From contig DAOWKG010000111.1 of assembly GCA_030639985.1 (NCBI GenBank), forward strand, positions 1 through 8,434: a stretch of DNA of 8,434 bases, given 5' to 3'. Position 1 is the first letter of the stretch; each line of letters starts with the position of its first letter. The translations under genes and the position numbers were made by a program. This document shows positions 6,234-8,434 of this stretch, in pieces. Source of the DNA: Desulfuromonadaceae bacterium (lineage in GTDB: Bacteria > Desulfobacterota > Desulfuromonadia > Desulfuromonadales > Geopsychrobacteraceae). Under the pieces are notes generated by a model, which saw only the letters and a list, made by a program, of their open reading frames with translations, ran no database searches and was not told the origin of the DNA.

Positions 6234-7598
6234 GTGACCGTAGAGAAGAAATTATTTGGTACCGACGGTGTCCGTGGGGTCGCAAATATTGATCCGATGA
6301 CAACCGAAATGGCGATGCAGCTTGGGCGGGCGGCAGCCTTTGTGTTTAAAGGTGACGGCGAGCGGCGGCATCGGATAGTTATTGGCAAAGACACCAGACT
6401 GTCTGGATATATGATCGAAAATGCCCTGGTGGCAGGTATCTGTTCGATGGGTGTCGATGTCCTGGTGGTCGGTCCACTGCCAACCCCGGGTATCGCTTTT
6501 ATTACTTCATCGATGCGTGCCGACGCCGGGGTAGTGATCAGTGCATCGCATAATGCCTATCAGGATAATGGGATTAAGTTTTTTTCCAGCGATGGCTATA
6601 AACTGCCCGACGATCTGGAATTGAAAATCGAAGAGCTTATTATCAATCATCGCCTCGATGAACTACGTCCGATTGCCGATGAAGTTGGCAAGGCGTATCG
6701 GATTCAGGATGCCATTGGTCGTTATGTCGTTTTTCTGAAGAATACTTTCCCAAAAGAACTCGACTTACAAGGTTTACGGATAGTCCTTGATTGTGCCCAC
6801 GGTGCTGGTTACAAGGTCGCCCCGGCGGTGTTTACTGAGCTGGGTGCCGAAGTGATTTCGATCGGGGTTAGCCCGAATGGCACGAATATTAACGAAGGTT
6901 GTGGTTCGATGCATCCTGAGGTAATGGCAGAAAAAGTACGTGAGTATCGAGCTGACCTTGGAATTGCACTCGATGGGGATGCCGATCGGGTAATTTTTGT
7001 TGATGAAAATGGGGTCGAAATTGATGGCGATCATATCATGGCAATTTGCGGTATTGATATGATGAAGTCAGGGCAGCTCAATAAAAAGACAATTGTCGCA
7101 ACGGTAATGAGCAATATGGGGCTCGATATTGCGATGAAAAAAGCTGGTGGTAAGGTAGTTAAAACTGCAGTTGGTGATCGTTATGTCGTCGAAGAGATGC
7201 GTAAAAACGGTTACAACCTCGGCGGTGAACAATCAGGCCATATGATCTTTCTCGACCATAATACTACTGGCGACGGCATTCTCTCGGCATTGCAGGTTTT
7301 GGCAATTATTCAGCGACGGGGCAAAAAACTTTCCGAATTGGCACAAGTGATGACTTCGTTGCCACAGGTTCTGGTCAACGTCCGGGTGAGAAAAAAAGCC
7401 GATCTGCAAAGTGTTGCCCCGATCAAAGAGGTTATCGATACGGTGGAAGCTGAACTTGGTAATAAAGGGCGGGTATTGGTTCGCTATTCTGGTACTGAGC
7501 CGTTATTACGGGTGATGATTGAAGGCGAAAATCAGGATCGGATTGAGATGCTGGCCGATCTGGTTGCTACAGCGGTGCGTAAAAATATTGGTGAGTAG
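6234..7598 (+). CDS. glmM: Phosphoglucosamine mutase GlmM
   Basis: GlmM converts glucosamine-6-phosphate to glucosamine-1-phosphate, the step before UDP-GlcNAc for peptidoglycan and LPS. The 454-residue protein is full length and begins with the family hallmark [10 protein letters not shown] (6-15). Catalytic Ser105 lies in ISASHN (102-107), the metal-binding loop is DGDADR (247-252), the sugar-binding loop is GEQSGH (331-336) and the phosphate-binding loop is RYSGTEP (417-423). After SASHN there is Ala where Pro is frequent, which is not expected to matter. The GTG start is supported by AGGGGA (6225-6230) and by the family's short N-terminus. It lies 55 bases after ybbR with no strong terminator between them, so it is likely part of the cdaA-ybbR-glmM unit. 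CdaA-GlmM physical contact is known in Firmicutes. Confidence 0.98.
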   Translation: MTVEKKLFGTDGVRGVANIDPMTTEMAMQLGRAAAFVFKGDGERRHRIVIGKDTRLSGYMIENALVAGICSMGVDVLVVGPLPTPGIAFITSSMRADAGVVISASHNAYQDNGIKFFSSDGYKLPDDLELKIEELIINHRLDELRPIADEVGKAYRIQDAIGRYVVFLKNTFPKELDLQGLRIVLDCAHGAGYKVAPAVFTELGAEVISIGVSPNGTNINEGCGSMHPEVMAEKVREYRADLGIALDGDADRVIFVDENGVEIDGDHIMAICGIDMMKSGQLNKKTIVATVMSNMGLDIAMKKAGGKVVKTAVGDRYVVEEMRKNGYNLGGEQSGHMIFLDHNTTGDGILSALQVLAIIQRRGKKLSELAQVMTSLPQVLVNVRVRKKADLQSVAPIKEVIDTVEAELGNKGRVLVRYSGTEPLLRVMIEGENQDRIEMLADLVATAVRKNIGE

Positions 7599-7617
7599 CG
7601 ATACCTTTAGCTGAACC

Positions 7618-7658
7618 GTATTCAGGGGAGACGGAACAAGTACAGGTACCCTGAATAC
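7618..7658. repeat. Perfect 10-bp inverted repeat between glmM and pdxJ
   Basis: GTATTCAGGG (7618-7627) and CCCTGAATAC (7649-7658) are exact reverse complements separated by 21 bases. In RNA they would form a ten-pair stem with a large loop that ends six bases before the pdxJ ribosome site GGGAG (7664-7668). No T run follows, so it is not a standard terminator. It may be an operator dyad, a transcript-processing or stabilising hairpin, or a control element for pdxJ translation. I recognise no known riboswitch here. Confidence 0.6.
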
Positions 7659-7677
7659 TTTACGGGAGAATAATAAA

Positions 7678-8394
7678 TTGGCAAAACTTAGTGTTAATGT
7701 TGATCATATCGCCACTATTCGGCAGGCGCGTGGTGTTACTGAGCCAGATCCGGTTGCTGCAGCAGTTCTGGCAGAGCTGGCTGGAGCCGATGGGATTACC
7801 ATCCATTTACGTGAAGATCGCCGCCATATTCAGGATCGGGATGTCGAAATTCTCCGTCGGACAATTAAAACCAGGCTTAATTTGGAAATGGCATTGACCG
7901 ACGAAATGGTCGCGATTGCATTAAAAACCGTGCCAGATTCGGTTACTTTTGTGCCAGAAGGGCGGCATGAATTGACTACCGAAGGTGGTTTAGATGCTTT
8001 ATTGCTGCAAAATACCTTGAAGCAGAAGATCGCCCTATTGCAGCAGGCGGGAATTATAGTCAGCTTGTTTATTGAACCCGATATGGAACAGATTAAGGCC
8101 GCCCACAAAGTTGGTGCCGACTATATGGAAATTCATACCGGCATGTACTGCGAAGTCCGTACCGAGCGGGAACGCCGGGAACAACTGCGGCGGATAGAGT
8201 TAGCAATCAGTGGCGCCCGCAAGCTTGGTCTTGGTATTAATGCCGGGCACGGACTCGATTATCGTAACATTGGTGCCGTGGTCGCTTTGCCGGGAATTGA
8301 AGAGTTCAATATCGGTCACAGCATTGTTTCTCGGGCGGTACTAGTGGGGATGGAGCGGGCAGTGGGTGATATGATCGCACTGCTGAACAAGTAG
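7678..8394 (+). CDS. pdxJ: Pyridoxine 5'-phosphate synthase PdxJ
   Basis: PdxJ condenses 1-deoxy-D-xylulose-5-phosphate with 3-amino-2-oxopropyl phosphate to pyridoxine 5'-phosphate, the last ring-forming step of the DXP-dependent vitamin B6 route, in the cytosol. The 238-residue barrel protein matches the family length. It has the opening [16 protein letters not shown] (4-19), HLRED (43-47) with catalytic H43, LNLEMA (67-72) with E70, VPEGR, IEPD (132-135), EIHTG (151-155), NAGHGL (188-193) with H191, and [10 protein letters not shown] (211-220). The start is TTG: GGGAG (7664-7668) lies nine bases upstream and the conserved N-terminus begins only a few residues later, so no other start fits. 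A perfect inverted repeat sits just upstream. In the DXP pathway, PdxA and PdxB or Epd-type enzymes must be encoded elsewhere. Confidence 0.98.
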   Translation: MAKLSVNVDHIATIRQARGVTEPDPVAAAVLAELAGADGITIHLREDRRHIQDRDVEILRRTIKTRLNLEMALTDEMVAIALKTVPDSVTFVPEGRHELTTEGGLDALLLQNTLKQKIALLQQAGIIVSLFIEPDMEQIKAAHKVGADYMEIHTGMYCEVRTERERREQLRRIELAISGARKLGLGINAGHGLDYRNIGAVVALPGIEEFNIGHSIVSRAVLVGMERAVGDMIALLNK

Positions 8395-8405
8395 TGGGAG
8401 TGACC

Positions 8406-8434
8406 GTGGCTTGGTGCAGGCAGATTGCAACTGT
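8406..8434 (+). CDS. Start of a downstream gene, truncated by the window
   Basis: GTG at 8406 is preceded by GGGAG (8396-8400) at five bases and opens a frame that stays open to the window edge, reading VAWCRQIAT. GTG codons at 8394 and 8400 are in the same frame but are placed worse for that ribosome site. The spacing of about 11 bases from the pdxJ stop suggests the same operon. Nine residues are too few to name it. In many bacteria pdxJ is followed by acpS or the NAD(P)H-hydrate repair gene nnrD; the fragment does not look like the usual AcpS start. Confidence 0.45.

Overview
This window reads as chromosomal DNA of a Gram-negative, delta-proteobacterial type organism. The gene order tilS - ftsH - folP - cdaA - ybbR - glmM - pdxJ and the style of the FtsH protein resemble what I remember of Desulfuromonadales (the Geobacter / Desulfuromonas / Pelobacter group). 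That placement is inference from memory and was not checked by search. All genes lie on the + strand, are tightly packed and look intact.

Layout. Positions 1-43 match no gene and run directly into the 3' half of an initiator tRNA-Met gene (44-89) that has no 5' half here. The break falls in the anticodon arm, which is what the displaced end of a tRNA-integrated mobile element looks like. A complete CAU-anticodon tRNA (125-201, most likely elongator Met) follows, closed by a strong intrinsic terminator (206-238). Then come tilS (292-1644), a 137-base AT-rich gap with a small hairpin and a candidate promoter, ftsH (1782-3752), folP overlapping it by four bases (3749-4609), an 86-base gap with a terminator-like hairpin, cdaA (4696-5490), ybbR/cdaR (5495-6178), glmM (6234-7598), a 79-base gap holding a perfect 10-bp inverted repeat, and pdxJ (7678-8394). 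The first codons of a further gene probably begin at about 8406. No gene-free stretch exceeds 300 bases.

How the genes work together. TilS modifies the CAU-anticodon isoleucine tRNA. FtsH is the essential membrane AAA+ protease. FolP makes dihydropteroate for folate. CdaA makes the second messenger c-di-AMP, and the YbbR-domain protein is its probable membrane-anchored regulator. GlmM makes glucosamine-1-phosphate for UDP-GlcNAc, the precursor of peptidoglycan and LPS. PdxJ closes the pyridoxal phosphate ring. The cdaA-cdaR-glmM core is the conserved unit linking c-di-AMP to cell-wall precursor supply, known best from Firmicutes.

The coding part is ordinary housekeeping DNA, and I do not see a new defence, toxin or biosynthetic system. 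The points most worth following are the truncated tRNA at the left edge, which implies an integrated element just outside the window, and the unexplained inverted repeats between folP and cdaA and between glmM and pdxJ. Start codons are often not ATG: GTG for ftsH, folP and glmM, TTG for pdxJ.
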